Counted from the stretch's first letter, positions 18,825-28,577 are shown. The stretch is 34,082 nucleotides of DNA from an uncultured Muribaculaceae bacterium (GCA_947628285.1 CANQZK010000004.1:1-34082), one strand, 5' to 3'. Notes: a model not told the origin generated them from the letters alone. Program-made: numbers and translations.

Positions 18825-20677
18825 TGTGCACCTCCTTCCGGCTCTGCGGCGAACAGTCCGCCCATCTGAATATCATCCGTTTCTGTGTTTTCTTCCACAA
18901 TGTCGTCGGCAAGGAACTTAGGCTTTTGCCGGGGCAGCACTTTACGGTAAGCATCGTAGATGGCCTGCGGCAGGGCGCATAGCGTCACGCGGTCGGGCAC
19001 CTCGGCAAATTCATCATCATAAGCATAGCTTCCGTGCGAAAAAACATACACCTTGATTTTCTCGCCCTCCTTCGGCATTGTCTTGATAATATCGGCTATG
19101 AACGGTATAGCCCTTTCGTCATAAATGACCAGCATACGCCGGCCGCCATGCTCAAAGTATCGGGCATACGTCGGGTTCAACTTGCGGCCACCGAACAGAG
19201 CCTCGGTATACAGATCGTTCTTTATGCAGAGCAACCCCGTTGAAGCCTGAACCAGCCGACGCATATTCTTGACTGTGCGCTCGCGCGACAAAAATTCCGT
19301 GCGATAGTAGCGGAGATTGTTGTCATGCAGACCCTCTACAAATTCACCGTTCGGCTTGGTATAGCCAAGGATAACGCGCTTGTTGCGCTCATAGGTCACA
19401 TCCTCGCAAATATTCTTTTCGTTGTTGGTGCAAAGAATGCAAGTGCGCTTGCCCCCATCATCGGCATTAAGCTGCATCACCGCATGAAGCGTAGTGCCCG
19501 ACCCGGCGAAGAAGTCGAGGACTGTTTTACTTGGGATAAAGTTAATTAAAAATTGAACAAGAGGCGATGGTTTTGGATTATTGAAAACTTTTTCGTGGAA
19601 GATGCCGGCGTTAAGTTCGGTATTCGCGAACAAGCCATCTTTAACAATATCACCAGGAAGTATTTTAGTAGGTCTGTTTACCGATTCTTTTGTCTTTAGG
19701 TAATAAGGTACAAACGATTCGGATTTGACCCAAATTTCAGTTCCAGCAGCAAGTTCCTCCCGTATCTTTTTATCAGTAGCCCAATAGGAATGACCTTTGA
19801 GTATAACGGGAGTTATGAAAAAGCCATTTTCAGCAGTTGCATCTGCCATAAGTTCCCATTGCGGATTTCTGCCGTTTTCTTTAAGACCAGCACTGTAAGT
19901 GCCATCAGGCAGTGAAGTTCGCACTGAATTTGCGGGAAACGTTATCGTTTTAATCTTTTCTTTTGCCTTTGTCAAAGAAGGCATTCCTGATGTAGCAGAA
20001 ACGACTCCCCTAAATTCTTTTATTGCCTTTGCATCACGAGCAACACACAAAACAAATTCAGCGTTGCGTCGTAAAATTGGAGAGCTATTGTCCGGCCGAT
20101 TCGTACTCACCCAAATATATGTTTCAATATAATTAGGCTCGAGGAAAATTTCTTTGCAGAGATTTACTAACTGCGACATTTCATGGTCGCCTATAGAAAT
20201 GAACATGAGACCTGACTTTGAAAGAAGTTGTTTGGCTATTTTGAGACGTTTAGCCATAAAAGAAAGCCAAAGAGAATGTTTATAATCGTCATCTGCTCCC
20301 ACAAATGAATCGTTATAAACAAAACCGCCATCTCTATCAGTATTTCCAGTATTGTACGGAGGGTCGATGTAGATAACATCAATCTTACCGGCGTGGGTGT
20401 ATGACAGCTCTGTAAGCGCGGCGAGGTTATCACCTTCGATAATTATATGATTGGGCGCATAGGGATTGTCCGAGATTATCGGGTGGACTTTCGCGTCGTT
20501 GCGCTCCACAAGGATAGGCAGTTCCTCGCGAAGGCGCTCCTCGATGTCTTCGGGTTTGTCTTCCCATACAAGACCGTACTTTTTGTGGCCGCGGATGAGC
20601 TGGAGCAACGCGGCTTTTTCCTCGCTGCTCAAACCGTCCAGGTCCTGTATTTTTCGGGCAAGTTCTGTCTTGTTCAT
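18821..20677 (-). CDS. mod: Type III DNA methyltransferase, Mod subunit (N6-adenine); the ORF extends to 20701
   Basis: DVIYIDPPYNTGN catalytic motif and VLDFFAGSGTTLHAVMQLN AdoMet motif (beta-class order); likely start MNKTELARK at 20677. Confidence 0.92.
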   Translation of the reverse strand: MNKTELARKIQDLDGLSSEEKAALLQLIRGHKKYGLVWEDKPEDIEERLREELPILVERNDAKVHPIISDNPYAPNHIIIEGDNLAALTELSYTHAGKIDVIYIDPPYNTGNTDRDGGFVYNDSFVGADDDYKHSLWLSFMAKRLKIAKQLLSKSGLMFISIGDHEMSQLVNLCKEIFLEPNYIETYIWVSTNRPDNSSPILRRNAEFVLCVARDAKAIKEFRGVVSATSGMPSLTKAKEKIKTITFPANSVRTSLPDGTYSAGLKENGRNPQWELMADATAENGFFITPVILKGHSYWATDKKIREELAAGTEIWVKSESFVPYYLKTKESVNRPTKILPGDIVKDGLFANTELNAGIFHEKVFNNPKPSPLVQFLINFIPSKTVLDFFAGSGTTLHAVMQLNADDGGKRTCILCTNNEKNICEDVTYERNKRVILGYTKPNGEFVEGLHDNNLRYYRTEFLSRERTVKNMRRLVQASTGLLCIKNDLYTEALFGGRKLNPTYARYFEHGGRRMLVIYDERAIPFIADIIKTMPKEGEKIKVYVFSHGSYAYDDEFAEVPDRVTLCALPQAIYDAYRKVLPRQKPKFLADDIVEENTETDDIQMGGLFAAEPEGGAQ

Positions 20678-20809
20678 CACGACAGATTGAATTGTCGCCA
20701 ATACCCAACTGCGACGTGGTTACACAAAAAGGCGCGGGTATCATACCGTTGCTATCTTTCAATCAAGGCATCGCCAAACGCCTTTGCAGTAAGAAAACAA
20801 CGCAGATAC

Positions 20810-21031
20810 TCACGCCGTTATGTAATACCCCAAACCCACTCCATGCCCTAAAGGCATAGAATGAGCCCGGATAGGTATATACATACCCGTGAGCGTCCAC
20901 TTTGCAATATTCTTGACTGCTGAAAAATTTGGCGATTTTTGATTGACAAGAATAAAGCGCGAGTAAACGCCTTTTATTTCATTTGCCTCCCGCCTCGCTT
21001 CCTCGCTTGGAAGACGCCCGGCGTGAGTCAT
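20810..21031 (-). CDS. Small ORF of uncertain coding status in the leader upstream of mod
   Basis: MTHAGRLPSEEARREANEIKGVYSRFILVNQKSPNFSAVKNIAKWTLTGMYIPIRAHSMPLGHGVGLGYYITA; ATG just downstream of a TACTTTTG box. Confidence 0.25.
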   Translation of the reverse strand: MTHAGRLPSEEARREANEIKGVYSRFILVNQKSPNFSAVKNIAKWTLTGMYIPIRAHSMPLGHGVGLGYYITA

Positions 21032-21034
21032 GGG

Positions 21035-21042
21035 CAAAAGTA
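21035..21042 (-). promoter_or_regulatory. Candidate -7 box TACTTTTG (minus) for the RM operon
   Basis: Plus-strand CAAAAGTA; first good TAnnTTTG match upstream of mod. Confidence 0.4.
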
Positions 21043-21135
21043 CGTAATTTTCTGAAATTACGCCCCAAATAGTCCGCTAAATTTTTCAGTAAACCCGATA
21101 AAAGGTTCAAATCGCCGCTCCGCGGCTTTATAATA

Positions 21136-21160
21136 GTAGGGGCGCACGGCCCGTGCGCCC
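21136..21160. repeat. GTAGGGGCGCACGGCCCGTGCGCCC palindromic intergenic element
   Basis: GGGCGCACGG (21140-21149), central C, CCGTGCGCCC (21151-21160); shares the GTAGGGRCGC leader with 16289-16379. Confidence 0.9.
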
Positions 21161-21236
21161 GCGTCGCGACATACGCTTAGTTGTCACGTTATGAACCTAT
21201 TGCAACGCGGATACACGAGCGTGCATCCATACGATT

Positions 21237-23213
21237 TTATCGCAGGCGGGATTTGAGTTCGAGGCCCAGGGCGGTCTTGGCCTCGATGTGGTGCATGACC
21301 ATGGTGACGAAGGGGTCCTTCTCGAATTCGCCGCGGACGTTCTCGAAATCGAGCCGGGTGCGGCCGTCGCTGCCGTCCACGCCGAATCCGATGCGCGAGA
21401 TGGCCGAGAATTCCTTGCGGGCGTCGTCGTAGACCATGCGGTCCAGCGTGACGACGCTCTCGGTCCAGCGGTCGACGATGGCGCGGATGTCGTCTGCGGT
21501 GAGGCTGTCCAGGGGCTTGTGGTACCAGCGGGTGAAGTTGTCGGCCACCCAGGTCCATTCCATGTCGTAATAGTCGGTGTGGAGTTGGCGCAGGCGGCTG
21601 TCAACTTCATCGAGCGATGTGACGGCGCCGCTGCCGATGTCGGCGGTGAGACGCTTGATCTCGCTCTTGGGGGCGAGCAGGCCGCAGATGTCCACCCACT
21701 CGCCGGCGCCGGCCTCGGCGGTGGGACGCAGACGGCGGCGGATGTCCTCGTCGTCCTGCAGGGGTGCGCCCTCGAGGCGTTTTATGACGGAGTTGCCCAT
21801 GAATTTGTCGATGGCCAGGGAGTAGTACATCTTGCCCTTGTCCAGCGCGCGGGCGGTCAGCGACAGGCCCTGATAGGAGTAGACCTCGCTGGTGGGGCCG
21901 CCGGTGAGGCGCAGTGTCTCAAGGAGTTCGGCGCCGTCCATCATCTTGGACACGGTGTAGGGGCTGAGCAGGTTGAAGTTGATGAGGTCCAGCTTGCGTG
22001 CGGCGGTGCGGCGGTCGCGCTTGGGCCATTTCATGGCGTCGCGGATTGTGCCCACGCTCTTGAGGTTGACGCCGGGCACCAGATGGAAGCGGCCGCCTTT
22101 CTCGATGAGGTAGGAGAAGGGCAGGCGCGATGTGTCCGGATGGCACACCAGGCGGCCCATCACCAGCGAGAAGGCGCCGATGCGGGCGGGCCAGAGGATG
22201 TAGCTGTCGGATGTGGTCTTGGAGCCGCGCTCTACGACGCCCTGATGGATGGGCCCGAGCTTGTACATGTGGTTGCTCTGGTTGGAACCCGAGCCGGCGT
22301 TGAGGAATGAGAACATGCCGGCGATGAGCAGGCTGGACTTGTGCATCGTCACTGTGTAGGGACCGCCGAACACGGCAGCGGCCTCGCCGTTCTCGCAGAT
22401 GCAATTGGCAAAGAAAAGTGAATCATGGGCCGAGAACAGGCGTGTCAGCTGTGTGCCCTGGCCTATGAAGGCGTGGGCAGCCACGGCGCCCTCGTCCATA
22501 GTGGAGCCGGCGGCCATAATGAAGTCCTTGGCCAGGACGTTGGCGCCTACGAATATGGGTGCCTCGGGCTCGGACATGAGGGAGCCGTTGGTCAGACGCG
22601 AGGCGCCGTCAATGACGGCACAGGGGCCGATGTATACGTTGTTGATGCTGCCTACATTAATTATACGCGCGCCCGAGCACACGCGCCCGCGAGTGCTGCG
22701 GCGGGCGTCGACGTAGCGTCTTATCATGCCGTGCAGGCCCTGCATCAGTGCGGTGTCGTGGCGGTACATGGCTATCAGGTAGGCCACCTGGGCCGAGAGG
22801 GTATCGTAGATGGGCACCTCGCGGCCGCCGGTCTCGTTGAGCACCGACACCTCGACGCCGTTGCCGAAGGCGCTCTCGCCGTTCATGGCTATGCGGCCGG
22901 CGTTCTCAATGAGCACGTCGTCCTCTATGTCATAGTCCACGATGTAGTTGGTCACCTTGTTGATGAGCACGTCGTTGCCCACGGTGCAGTTGTGAATCAG
23001 CGCGTTGTAGATGCCGCTGCGCAGGGGGATGCAACCGGAGCGGATAAAGACCTTGTCGGTGGTGCCCAGGCGAACATTGCCCGAAAATGTGACGTTTTTA
23101 TAATTAGATGTAACAAAAGGATCGGCCACACGGACCAGCGACCAGTCGCCGGCAGTGCAGCCCTGCGATTCGAGCGCGGCTATCTCGGCCGCGTTTAATT
23201 CACGGTAAGTCAT
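21237..23213 (-). CDS. DUF4954-like protein, left-handed beta-helix / hexapeptide-repeat type
   Basis: 658 aa; GCIPLRSGIYNALIHNCTVGNDVLINKVTNYIVDYDIEDDVLIENAG and GSINNVYIGPCAVIDGASRLTNGSL repeats; matches my recollection of the Bacteroidetes DUF4954 family. Confidence 0.8.
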   Translation of the reverse strand: MTYRELNAAEIAALESQGCTAGDWSLVRVADPFVTSNYKNVTFSGNVRLGTTDKVFIRSGCIPLRSGIYNALIHNCTVGNDVLINKVTNYIVDYDIEDDVLIENAGRIAMNGESAFGNGVEVSVLNETGGREVPIYDTLSAQVAYLIAMYRHDTALMQGLHGMIRRYVDARRSTRGRVCSGARIINVGSINNVYIGPCAVIDGASRLTNGSLMSEPEAPIFVGANVLAKDFIMAAGSTMDEGAVAAHAFIGQGTQLTRLFSAHDSLFFANCICENGEAAAVFGGPYTVTMHKSSLLIAGMFSFLNAGSGSNQSNHMYKLGPIHQGVVERGSKTTSDSYILWPARIGAFSLVMGRLVCHPDTSRLPFSYLIEKGGRFHLVPGVNLKSVGTIRDAMKWPKRDRRTAARKLDLINFNLLSPYTVSKMMDGAELLETLRLTGGPTSEVYSYQGLSLTARALDKGKMYYSLAIDKFMGNSVIKRLEGAPLQDDEDIRRRLRPTAEAGAGEWVDICGLLAPKSEIKRLTADIGSGAVTSLDEVDSRLRQLHTDYYDMEWTWVADNFTRWYHKPLDSLTADDIRAIVDRWTESVVTLDRMVYDDARKEFSAISRIGFGVDGSDGRTRLDFENVRGEFEKDPFVTMVMHHIEAKTALGLELKSRLR

Positions 23214-23246
23214 AAGTTACTTGGAGCATAATATTTTTTGGACGCG

Positions 23247-23254
23247 CAAATTTA
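23247..23254 (-). promoter_or_regulatory. Candidate -7 box TAAATTTG (minus) for the DUF4954-like gene
   Basis: Plus-strand CAAATTTA; ATG at 23213. Confidence 0.4.
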
Positions 23255-23268
23255 CGGATTTTTTTTCG

Positions 23269-23276
23269 TACCTTTG
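23269..23276 (+). promoter_or_regulatory. Candidate -7 box TACCTTTG for lepA
   Basis: TACCTTTG 19 nt before the lepA ATG at 23296. Confidence 0.6.
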
Positions 23277-23295
23277 CACAATATTTCCGTAGAGA

Positions 23296-25086
23296 ATGAA
23301 GAATATCCGAAATTTTTGCATCATAGCACACATCGATCACGGCAAATCGACCCTGGCCGACCGCCTGCTTGAATACACAAATACCGTCACGGGCAAGGAT
23401 ATGGAGGCACAGGTCCTTGACGACATGGACCTTGAACGCGAACGAGGCATCACCATCAAGAGCCACGCCATACAGATGGACTACACCCTGGACGGCGAGA
23501 AGTACGTTCTCAACCTTATCGACACTCCGGGACACGTCGACTTCTCATACGAGGTTTCGCGCTCCATCGCAGCGTGCGAGGGCGCCCTGCTGGTGGTCGA
23601 CGCCACCCAGGGCATACAGGCGCAGACCATCTCCAACCTGTACATGGCCATTGACAACAACCTGGAAATCATCCCCGTACTGAACAAGTGCGACCTTGAC
23701 TCGGCCAACCCCGAAGAGGTTGAGGACCAGATTATCGAGCTGTTGGGCTGCAAGCGCGAGGAGATAATCCGCGCCAGCGGCAAGACCGGCATGGGCGTGC
23801 CCGACATCCTGCAGGCCATCGTGGAGCGCGTTCCCGCCCCGCAGGGCGACCCCTCGGCCCCGCTCCAGGCGCTGATCTTCGACTCGGTATTCAACCCCTT
23901 CCGCGGCATCATAGCCTACTTCAAGATTGAAAACGGCACCATACATGACGGCGACTTTGTGAAATTCGTCGCCACCGGCAAGGAATATCATGCCGACGAG
24001 ATTGGCGTGCTGAAGATGGACCTCTCGCCCCGCAAGGAACTCTCGGCCGGCAACGTAGGCTACATCATATCAGGCATCAAGACATCACGCGAGGTCAAGG
24101 TGGGCGATACCATCACCCACGTGGACCGTCCCTGCGCCGAGGCCATCAACGGCTTCCAGGAGGTCAAGCCCATGGTCTTCGCCGGCGTCTACCCCATCGA
24201 GACGGAGGATTTCGAAAACCTGCGCACCTCGCTTGAAAAACTGCAGCTCAACGACGCCTCGCTGACGTTCACCCCGGAATCATCCGTGGCACTGGGCTTC
24301 GGCTTCCGCTGCGGTTTCCTGGGCCTGCTGCACATGGAGATTATCCAGGAGCGCCTGGGACGCGAATTCGACATGGACGTCATCACCACCGTGCCCAACG
24401 TCTCCTACCGCGTATACGACAAAAAAGGCAACATGACCGAGGTGCACAACCCCTCCGGCCTGCCCGACATCACCCTTATAGACCACATCGAGGAGCCCTA
24501 TATCCGCGCCTCCGTCATCACCACGCCCGAGTTCATCGGCCCCATCATGACGCTGTGCCTGGGCAAGCGCGGCGAGCTGGTGCGCCAGGAGTACATCTCC
24601 GGCGGCCACCGCATGGAGCTGACCTTCGATATGCCTCTGGGCGAGATAGTTATCGACTTCTACGATAAGCTCAAGAGCATCTCCAAGGGCTACGCATCCT
24701 TTGACTACCACCTCAACGGCTTCCGCGAGTCCAAGCTGGTCAAGCTGGACATCCTGCTCAACGGCGAGAGCGTAGACGCCCTGTCCACCCTGACGCATAC
24801 CGACAACGCCGTGGGATTCGGCCGCCGCATGTGCGAGAAACTCAAGGAGTTGATTCCGCGCCAGCAGTTCGACATAGCCATCCAGGCCGCAATAGGCGCC
24901 AAAATCATTGCCCGCGAGACCATCAAGGCTGTGCGTAAGGACGTGACCGCCAAGTGTTACGGCGGCGACATCTCCCGTAAACGCAAGCTGCTGGAAAAGC
25001 AGAAAAAGGGCAAGAAACGCATGAAGCAGATCGGCTCCGTCGAAGTGCCCCAGAAAGCCTTCCTGGCCGTATTAAAACTTGACTGA
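23296..25086 (+). CDS. lepA: Elongation factor 4 (LepA GTPase)
   Basis: 596 aa; [47 protein letters not shown]-terminal [33 protein letters not shown]. Confidence 0.98.
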   Translation: MKNIRNFCIIAHIDHGKSTLADRLLEYTNTVTGKDMEAQVLDDMDLERERGITIKSHAIQMDYTLDGEKYVLNLIDTPGHVDFSYEVSRSIAACEGALLVVDATQGIQAQTISNLYMAIDNNLEIIPVLNKCDLDSANPEEVEDQIIELLGCKREEIIRASGKTGMGVPDILQAIVERVPAPQGDPSAPLQALIFDSVFNPFRGIIAYFKIENGTIHDGDFVKFVATGKEYHADEIGVLKMDLSPRKELSAGNVGYIISGIKTSREVKVGDTITHVDRPCAEAINGFQEVKPMVFAGVYPIETEDFENLRTSLEKLQLNDASLTFTPESSVALGFGFRCGFLGLLHMEIIQERLGREFDMDVITTVPNVSYRVYDKKGNMTEVHNPSGLPDITLIDHIEEPYIRASVITTPEFIGPIMTLCLGKRGELVRQEYISGGHRMELTFDMPLGEIVIDFYDKLKSISKGYASFDYHLNGFRESKLVKLDILLNGESVDALSTLTHTDNAVGFGRRMCEKLKELIPRQQFDIAIQAAIGAKIIARETIKAVRKDVTAKCYGGDISRKRKLLEKQKKGKKRMKQIGSVEVPQKAFLAVLKLD

Positions 25087-25092
25087 CAACTA

Positions 25093-25119
25093 AACACCCC
25101 GAGTCCTCGGGGTGTTTTT
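25093..25119 (+). terminator. Rho-independent terminator after lepA
   Basis: AACACCCCGAG-TC-CTCGGGGTGTT followed by a T run. Confidence 0.9.
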
Positions 25120-25131
25120 AAGTATATGGAA

Positions 25132-25145
25132 GGGTGTGCACACCC
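25132..25145. promoter_or_regulatory. Perfect 14-bp palindrome GGGTGTGCACACCC upstream of nhaA (possible operator)
   Basis: Exact inverted repeat 41 bp before the nhaA ATG at 25187. Confidence 0.5.
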
Positions 25146-25186
25146 GTACTTCTTTCTGCGCCCCGGCGCATCAATTACATATAACT

Positions 25187-26599
25187 ATGAACGAAAACCT
25201 TCAGAATCAACCCGCGCCCGACTCAACAGCGGGCTTCCCGGCCATATTCTATGCGGCCCGCCAGGCCATACGCCGTCACGCATCGGGCGGTAACGTGCTG
25301 ATAGCCGCCACAGTACTGGCGCTTGTCGTAGCGAATATCCCGGCAATCAACAGCTATTACTTCGACTTCTGGCAGCAGGAAGTGCGCCTGCAAGTGGGCG
25401 ATTTCAACGTGTTCAGCCACTCCGGCCACGCCATGAACCTGCTTGGTTTCATCAACGACGCCCTTATGGCCATATTCTTCTTCAGCATCGGCCTGGAAAT
25501 CAAGCGTGAAATACTGGTGGGCGAACTTGCCTCCTTCCGTCAGGCGCTGCTGCCCATCGTAGCCGCCGTGGGCGGCATGGTGGTACCCGTGGCCATATTC
25601 ATGTGGATGAGCGCCGGCACCGACTACGCCGGCGGCGCCGCCATACCCATGGCAACCGATATCGCCTTCTCACTGGGCGTACTGGCCATGCTGGGCAAGC
25701 GCGTGCCCCTGTCGCTCAAGATTTTCCTGACCACCCTGGCCGTTGTCGACGACATCGGCGGCATCATAGTCATCGCCGCCTTCTACTCAACCGACATCGA
25801 GCTCTACATGCTCGTCTACGGCCTTGTGGGCCTGGGACTGCTCATGCTCGGCTCCGTCATGTCCATCCAGAGCAAGATATTCTACCTGGGCATCGGCGGC
25901 GTAGTGTGGTTCCTGTTCCTCAACTCCGGCATACACCCCACCATCGCCGGCGTGCTTGTGGCCTTCTGCATCCCCGCCAAACCGGTGTTCAACCCCCGCA
26001 AATACATCAAGATGATACGCAGCGCCGTGGGCAAACTGCGCAACGAGGACGACGAGACCCTCAACGCCCGCACCATCCTCAGCAAAGAACAGCTCAACTA
26101 CCTCAAACAGATTGAGCACGCGTCGGATAAAGTCATCTCGCCTCTGCAGGAACTCGAAGACTCGCTGCATCCCATTGTCAACTACCTGATTGTGCCCCTG
26201 TTCGCCTTTGCCAACGCCGGCATCTTTCTGCTGGACACCGACCCGCTGTCGGCCGTCGAAGGCATATCGCTGGCCATCATCTGCGGCCTGATCATCGGCA
26301 AATTCGCCGGCATTCTGGCCTTCTCGTGGCTGACCGTCAAATTCAAATGGGCGCCCATGCCCGCGCATGCCAACTGGCACATGATGGCCGCCGTAGCCAT
26401 GCTGGGCGGTATCGGCTTCACCGTGTCGCTGTTCATCGCCACGCTGACCTTCGGCGGCGGTGACGCGCATCAGATCGACCTGCTCAACCACGCCAAATTA
26501 GGCATCGTCCTGGGCTCGCTGCTGTCCGGCATCCTGGGCTTCATCTGCCTCCACGCTGTCCTGCCCCACACCGCCGCCCCCGACACCGACGACGACTGA
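25187..26599 (+). CDS. nhaA: Na+/H+ antiporter NhaA
   Basis: Start taken as MNENLQNQ at 25187; FFFSIGLEIKREILVGEL, PMATDIAFSLGVLAMLGKRVPLSLKIFLTTLAVVDDIGGI. Confidence 0.96.
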   Translation: MNENLQNQPAPDSTAGFPAIFYAARQAIRRHASGGNVLIAATVLALVVANIPAINSYYFDFWQQEVRLQVGDFNVFSHSGHAMNLLGFINDALMAIFFFSIGLEIKREILVGELASFRQALLPIVAAVGGMVVPVAIFMWMSAGTDYAGGAAIPMATDIAFSLGVLAMLGKRVPLSLKIFLTTLAVVDDIGGIIVIAAFYSTDIELYMLVYGLVGLGLLMLGSVMSIQSKIFYLGIGGVVWFLFLNSGIHPTIAGVLVAFCIPAKPVFNPRKYIKMIRSAVGKLRNEDDETLNARTILSKEQLNYLKQIEHASDKVISPLQELEDSLHPIVNYLIVPLFAFANAGIFLLDTDPLSAVEGISLAIICGLIIGKFAGILAFSWLTVKFKWAPMPAHANWHMMAAVAMLGGIGFTVSLFIATLTFGGGDAHQIDLLNHAKLGIVLGSLLSGILGFICLHAVLPHTAAPDTDDD

Positions 26600-26605
26600 T
26601 TTTTC

Positions 26606-26694
26606 AGACAGAAAGACATATTTCCGACAGGAAATTTCAAACATAAAGACATAAAGACAAAAAGACATAATTTTGTTTTTATGTCTTTCTGTCT
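26606..26694. terminator. Probable bidirectional terminator between convergent nhaA and ribD
   Basis: AGACAGAAAGACATA (26606-26620) pairs with TATGTCTTTCTGTCT (26680-26694); T-rich/A-rich flanks; internal AAAGACATAA copies allow alternative hairpins. Confidence 0.6.
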
Positions 26695-26701
26695 AAAAAT
26701 G

Positions 26702-27703
26702 TCAGAATATCTGTCGGCCGGAGGCGGGGTAGTAGAGGAGGCGGTTGGGGCCGATGTGGACGGTGCGGGCGGGGAGGCCTTGAATGACCGGGGCGGGGAC
26801 TACTCCATGCGAACCCAGGCGGCATGGGGCTACCTCGACTCTGACTTGGTCGTAAAGCCCGGCGTCTATGAAGGACTGAAGTACCTGCCGGCCGCCTTCG
26901 ACAAGCACGGATGTGATGCCGCGGCCATATAGGCTGTGCATGGCGCTGTGCAGGTCGGGATAGTCGCTGAGGATTATCGGGGGGAGCTCGGTGGTGATGT
27001 CGCCGGGGCGCAGGCGGCCGCGGCGATCCAGGATAACGGGCTGAGGGTTGCGCAGACCGTTGAGCCGGACGTTGAGCCGGGGCTTGTCGGCGAGCACTGT
27101 CCCCGACCCTACCAGGATGGCGTCGTGCTCGGCCCGCAGGCGGTGGGTCATCAGCGTGGTGACGGGCGTGGAGAAGCGGCAGGCCTTGCCGTCAGGGCGG
27201 TCGGAGTCGATGAATCCGTCGGCCGACTGTGCCCACTTCAGCGTTATGTAGGGGCGTTGCTGTTCATGGGCGGTCATGAAGACGGCGTTGAGGCGGCGCG
27301 ACTCGTCAGCCAACACGCCCTGCACGACCTCAATACCGGCGTTGCGCAGCATGGCTATGCCTCGGCCGGAGACCTCGGGGAAGGGGTCGGCGGCGCCGAC
27401 AACCACGCGCGGTATGCCGCAGTCTATGATGAGTTTGGCGCACGGCGGGGTCTTGCCGTAGTGGCTGCACGGTTCCAGGGTGACGTACATGGTGCTGTCG
27501 CGCAGCAGCGAGCGGTCGGCCACGGATGCCACGGCATTGACCTCGGCATGGCCGCTGCCGCACTTGCGGTGATAGCCCTCGCCTATGATGCGGCCGTCAG
27601 GGCCGACGATGACCGCGCCCACCATGGGATTGGGCGACGTATTGCCGCGCCCGCGGGCTGCCAGCTCCAGGGCGCGGCGCATGTAGCGCTCGTCGTACTG
27701 CAT
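26702..27703 (-). CDS. ribD: Bifunctional riboflavin deaminase/reductase
   Basis: 333 aa; TSPNPMVGAVIVGPDGRIIGEGYH, GHAEVNAV, YVTLEPCSHYGKTPPCAKLI, LKWAQSADGFI. Confidence 0.96.
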   Translation of the reverse strand: MQYDERYMRRALELAARGRGNTSPNPMVGAVIVGPDGRIIGEGYHRKCGSGHAEVNAVASVADRSLLRDSTMYVTLEPCSHYGKTPPCAKLIIDCGIPRVVVGAADPFPEVSGRGIAMLRNAGIEVVQGVLADESRRLNAVFMTAHEQQRPYITLKWAQSADGFIDSDRPDGKACRFSTPVTTLMTHRLRAEHDAILVGSGTVLADKPRLNVRLNGLRNPQPVILDRRGRLRPGDITTELPPIILSDYPDLHSAMHSLYGRGITSVLVEGGRQVLQSFIDAGLYDQVRVEVAPCRLGSHGVVPAPVIQGLPARTVHIGPNRLLYYPASGRQIF

Positions 27704-28566
27704 CAGAGCTGCGAGTATGCGGGTGAGAAGGTATCGCCCTGCGTGGGGTCGCCGGTGCGGATGCCCTTGGTCAGCCAGGCCATGCGTTGCGACGAGCGGC
27801 CGTGGTTGAACGTCTCGGGCTGTTCGCGGCCGGTGGCCTTGCGCTGCAGATAATCGTCGCCGATTTTTGAGGCGGCGTTGATGGCGTTCTCCACGTCGCC
27901 GGGCTCGATTGAACTGAACAGGGCGTTGTCGCGGTTGGCCCAGACGCCGGCCAGGAAGTCGGCCTGGAGTTCAAGGCGCACGCTTATCTGATTGGCCTCG
28001 GTCTGGCTTACGCGGTTCATCTGTTCGTGGGCCTGTGTGAGCGTTCCCAACAGGTACTGTACATGGTGGCCCACCTCGTGGGCTATGACGTAGGCGTAGG
28101 CAAAGTCGCCGCCGGCACCTATCTGCGACTGCATCTGCTTGAAGAAGTCAAGGTCGATGTACACCGTCTGGTCGGCCGAGCAGTAGAACGGTCCGGTCTG
28201 CGATGTGGCGTGGCCGCAGCCGCTCTGCACGGCGCCGCTGAAGAGCACCAGCTTGGGGCACTCATATTCGCCCCAGCCCTGTTTGCGGAATTCCTGTGTC
28301 CAGACGTCCTCGGTGCCGGCCAGAACCTTTGAGGCGAGGTCGGCCAGGCGCTCGTCCTCGGCGTCGGGTTTGTACTCGGTCTGTGTTGTCAGTTGTCCGG
28401 AACCCATCACGTTGCTGAGCACATCGCCCAGGTTGCCGCCCGAGAGGAGCGTCACCACACCTACCAGGATAACGCCGATGATGCCACCGCCGATACCCAG
28501 TTTTCGCCCCGATATGCCGCGGCGGTCATTCACGTTGTTGCTTTTGCGTCGTCCGTCAAGTCTCAT
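27703..28566 (-). CDS. ypfJ: Neutral zinc metallopeptidase, YpfJ-like
   Basis: 287 aa; AYVIAHEVGHHVQYLLG zinc motif, N-terminal TM, LELQADFLAGVWA. Confidence 0.9.
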   Translation of the reverse strand: MRLDGRRKSNNVNDRRGISGRKLGIGGGIIGVILVGVVTLLSGGNLGDVLSNVMGSGQLTTQTEYKPDAEDERLADLASKVLAGTEDVWTQEFRKQGWGEYECPKLVLFSGAVQSGCGHATSQTGPFYCSADQTVYIDLDFFKQMQSQIGAGGDFAYAYVIAHEVGHHVQYLLGTLTQAHEQMNRVSQTEANQISVRLELQADFLAGVWANRDNALFSSIEPGDVENAINAASKIGDDYLQRKATGREQPETFNHGRSSQRMAWLTKGIRTGDPTQGDTFSPAYSQL

Positions 28567-28577
28567 ATTTTTGTGTT

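Noticed and set aside
18821-20701. Phase-variable repeat in mod
   Set aside because: Searched for homopolymers or SSRs that would shift frame in mod; none convincing by eye.
21112-21126. GCCGC-TCC-GCGGC hairpin
   Set aside because: Short stem without a T tract; probably incidental or part of the neighbouring palindromic region.
21288-22310. 340-aa plus-strand ORF
   Set aside because: Antisense shadow of the DUF4954-like gene.
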